From the NCBI GenBank assembly GCA_903886165.1, contig CAISLL010000199.1, forward strand, positions 1 through 6,970: a DNA stretch of 6,970 bases, read 5' to 3'. Made by a program: the position numbers and the translations under genes. Under the pieces are notes generated by a model. It was not told the DNA's origin and made no database searches. It was given only the letters and a program-made list of their open reading frames with translations. The stretch is from an uncultured beta proteobacterium. GTDB taxonomy: Bacteria; Pseudomonadota; Gammaproteobacteria; Burkholderiales; Burkholderiaceae_C. Of this stretch, positions 5,876 through 6,970 are shown one piece after another; position 1 is the stretch's first letter, and each line of letters starts with the position of its first letter.

Positions 5876-6970
5876 TTAACCGTTGAGCAGGGTTCTTTCC
5901 CCGTCGGCATGGCGCAGGCGCTGCGCCAGGGTGCGGGAAATGGCGGTGACCAACAACAAAGCCAGTTTTTTGTGGTCTTCGGCCAGTTGTTTGAATTGAT
6001 CCAGAGGCAGCTCGAACAGGTCGGCGTCAGTGTGCGCGATGGCCGTGTCGCTGCGGGCATGCCCATCAAGAAAAGCCAGGCCGCCAAAAAAATCTCCCCG
6101 CCCGAAGGTGGCAATGTGGTGCAACTGACGGCTGCCACTGATCGGCGCCATGATGCGCACCGCGCCACGCCGGATCAGATAAAGCACCGGCTCCTGATCA
6201 CCCATGGCATAAATTGCTTCGCCGGCTTTCACACTGCGCTGTCGCATGCGTCCTTCAAGGTCGGCGATGGTTTCGTCCTTGTGCCCACGAAACAAGTCCA
6301 TTTCCTGCAATGTCAACAGCATCTCCTCGTTCGCAGGCGTGGTCACGTCCCCGACCAACCGGTCTTCAACCCATTCGATGGCCGCTTCGATGGTGCCAAA
6401 AACCAGCACCGAGTCACTGCCATCGAGAAGCCCGGTCTGCCTGAAAAACTCCAGCAGGTTGCGCCCGTTGGGAAGTTGTTCGCGAACATTGCTCAACAGC
6501 AATGGGACACCCCGGTCCCGCAGCATGTCACGCACCAGGTTGAGCATGTGGGCGGCGGTGATGTCAACTGACTGGACGCGGCGCAAGTCCAGAATGATGT
6601 AGTCCCGGGTCTTGATCTCGGCTTCAAGCACCGAGTAAAGCTCGTATGTGGTGCCAAAGAAAAGACTGCCCTGCAGCTCAAGAATCACGGCCGTGTCACC
6701 CTTTTGGGCAATGATCCGCATTTCGGCTTCAGGACGGTACCAGGTGGACGAGCGTTGGTTGACAAAGGTTTTGTGGCGCACCACAGAGCCGCCTACCTGT
6801 TCACGCACAAACAGCAAGATCGACAAGGCCACACCAGCAGCCGAGGCGGCGATCAATCCGACCGTCAGGGCAAAACCAATCACGACCGCCACCACGGCAA
6901 AGTCGAACACCATTGCCCGTGACTCCAGAAACGTCAAGGGCTTGGTGTCGATCATGCGCAAGCCGACGAC
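5876..6970 (-). CDS. SulP family anion transporter, C-terminal part with STAS and cyclic-nucleotide-binding-like domains (5' partial)
   Basis: The frame is open to the right edge (the codons before the in-frame TTG at 6961 read V-V-G), so the start and most membrane helices lie outside. Numbering from that TTG, the visible parts are: 1. The end of the SulP transmembrane region (about 17-52), with V-G-L-I-A-A-S-A-A-G-V-A-L-S-I-L-L-F-V-R, matching the family's last segment. 2. A STAS domain (about 80-200), with I-I-L-D-L-R-R-V-Q-S-V-D-I-T-A-A-H and T135 at the phospho-acceptor position of anti-sigma-antagonist relatives. 3. A cNMP-like beta-roll (about 222-350): G-E-A-I-Y-A-M-G-D, L-Y-L-I-R-R-G-A-V-R-I, then F-F-G-G-L-A-F-L-D and R303-S-D-T-A. 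SulP proteins carry sulfate, bicarbonate or other anions across the inner membrane; the substrate here cannot be told. The usual F-G-E of the nucleotide-binding cassette is F-G-G, so the Glu that contacts the ribose is missing. The stop is TAA 5878-5876, 14 bases from the repeat. Confidence 0.88.
   Translation of the reverse strand, partial: VVGLRMIDTKPLTFLESRAMVFDFAVVAVVIGFALTVGLIAASAAGVALSILLFVREQVGGSVVRHKTFVNQRSSTWYRPEAEMRIIAQKGDTAVILELQGSLFFGTTYELYSVLEAEIKTRDYIILDLRRVQSVDITAAHMLNLVRDMLRDRGVPLLLSNVREQLPNGRNLLEFFRQTGLLDGSDSVLVFGTIEAAIEWVEDRLVGDVTTPANEEMLLTLQEMDLFRGHKDETIADLEGRMRQRSVKAGEAIYAMGDQEPVLYLIRRGAVRIMAPISGSRQLHHIATFGRGDFFGGLAFLDGHARSDTAIAHTDADLFELPLDQFKQLAEDHKKLALLLVTAISRTLAQRLRHADGERTLLNG

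Noticed and set aside
5698..6168. 156-codon minus-strand ORF spanning the small gene end, the repeat and part of the SulP gene
   Set aside because: It runs through the palindromic repeat and reads the SulP cNMP domain out of frame; no homology visible.
1..6970. tRNA, rRNA, CRISPR array or insertion sequence
   Set aside because: I saw no cloverleaf with a CCA-type end, no regularly spaced direct repeats, and no transposase.

Overview
The window reads as chromosomal DNA of a GC-rich betaproteobacterium. It is most likely in the Burkholderiales and probably Comamonadaceae (Rhodoferax/Polaromonas/Acidovorax-like). This rests on the gene content (lplT divergent from alr, an HD-GYP-type protein behind alr, a SulP-STAS-cNMP fusion), on the GC-rich codon use, and on a short AT-rich tract inside alr that resembles a small dispersed repeat I associate with that family. 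The taxonomic call is an inference from memory.

Layout from left to right. (1) Bases 3-1223, + strand: the C-terminal part of a large protein whose start lies outside the window. It ends in a PD-(D/E)XK-like nuclease motif and resembles the tail of DEAD/DEAH-helicase-type restriction (type III Res-like) subunits. (2) Bases 1228-2436, - strand: a degenerate HD-GYP-family protein, convergent with (1) and separated from it by only 4 bases. (3) Bases 2436-3530, - strand: alanine racemase (alr), joined to (2) by a TGATG stop/start overlap. (4) Bases 3531-3650: a divergent intergenic region with a good extended -10 promoter facing lplT. (5) Bases 3651-4940, + strand: the lysophospholipid transporter lplT. 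(6) Bases 4961-5446, + strand: a thiol/glutathione peroxidase, 20 bases behind lplT and with a strong Shine-Dalgarno. (7) Bases 5502-5762, + strand: a small 86-residue protein of unknown function with its own plausible promoter. (8) Bases 5801-5861: a compact 61-base double-hairpin repeat with 8-base terminal inverted repeats, between convergent genes. (9) Bases 5876-6970, - strand: the C-terminal part of a SulP anion transporter fused to STAS and cyclic-nucleotide-binding-like domains. Its start lies beyond the right edge.

How the genes may work together. alr supplies D-alanine for peptidoglycan. lplT handles lysophospholipid turnover at the inner membrane, and the adjacent peroxidase could remove (lipid) hydroperoxides. 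The centre of the window is therefore mostly cell-envelope housekeeping. The less ordinary parts are the nuclease/helicase fragment at the left edge, the HD-GYP protein with a lost catalytic HD pair, the atypical cNMP domain on the SulP protein, and the two small repeat-like elements. I do not see a complete, clearly new system here; the left-edge fragment may belong to a defence locus that continues outside the window.
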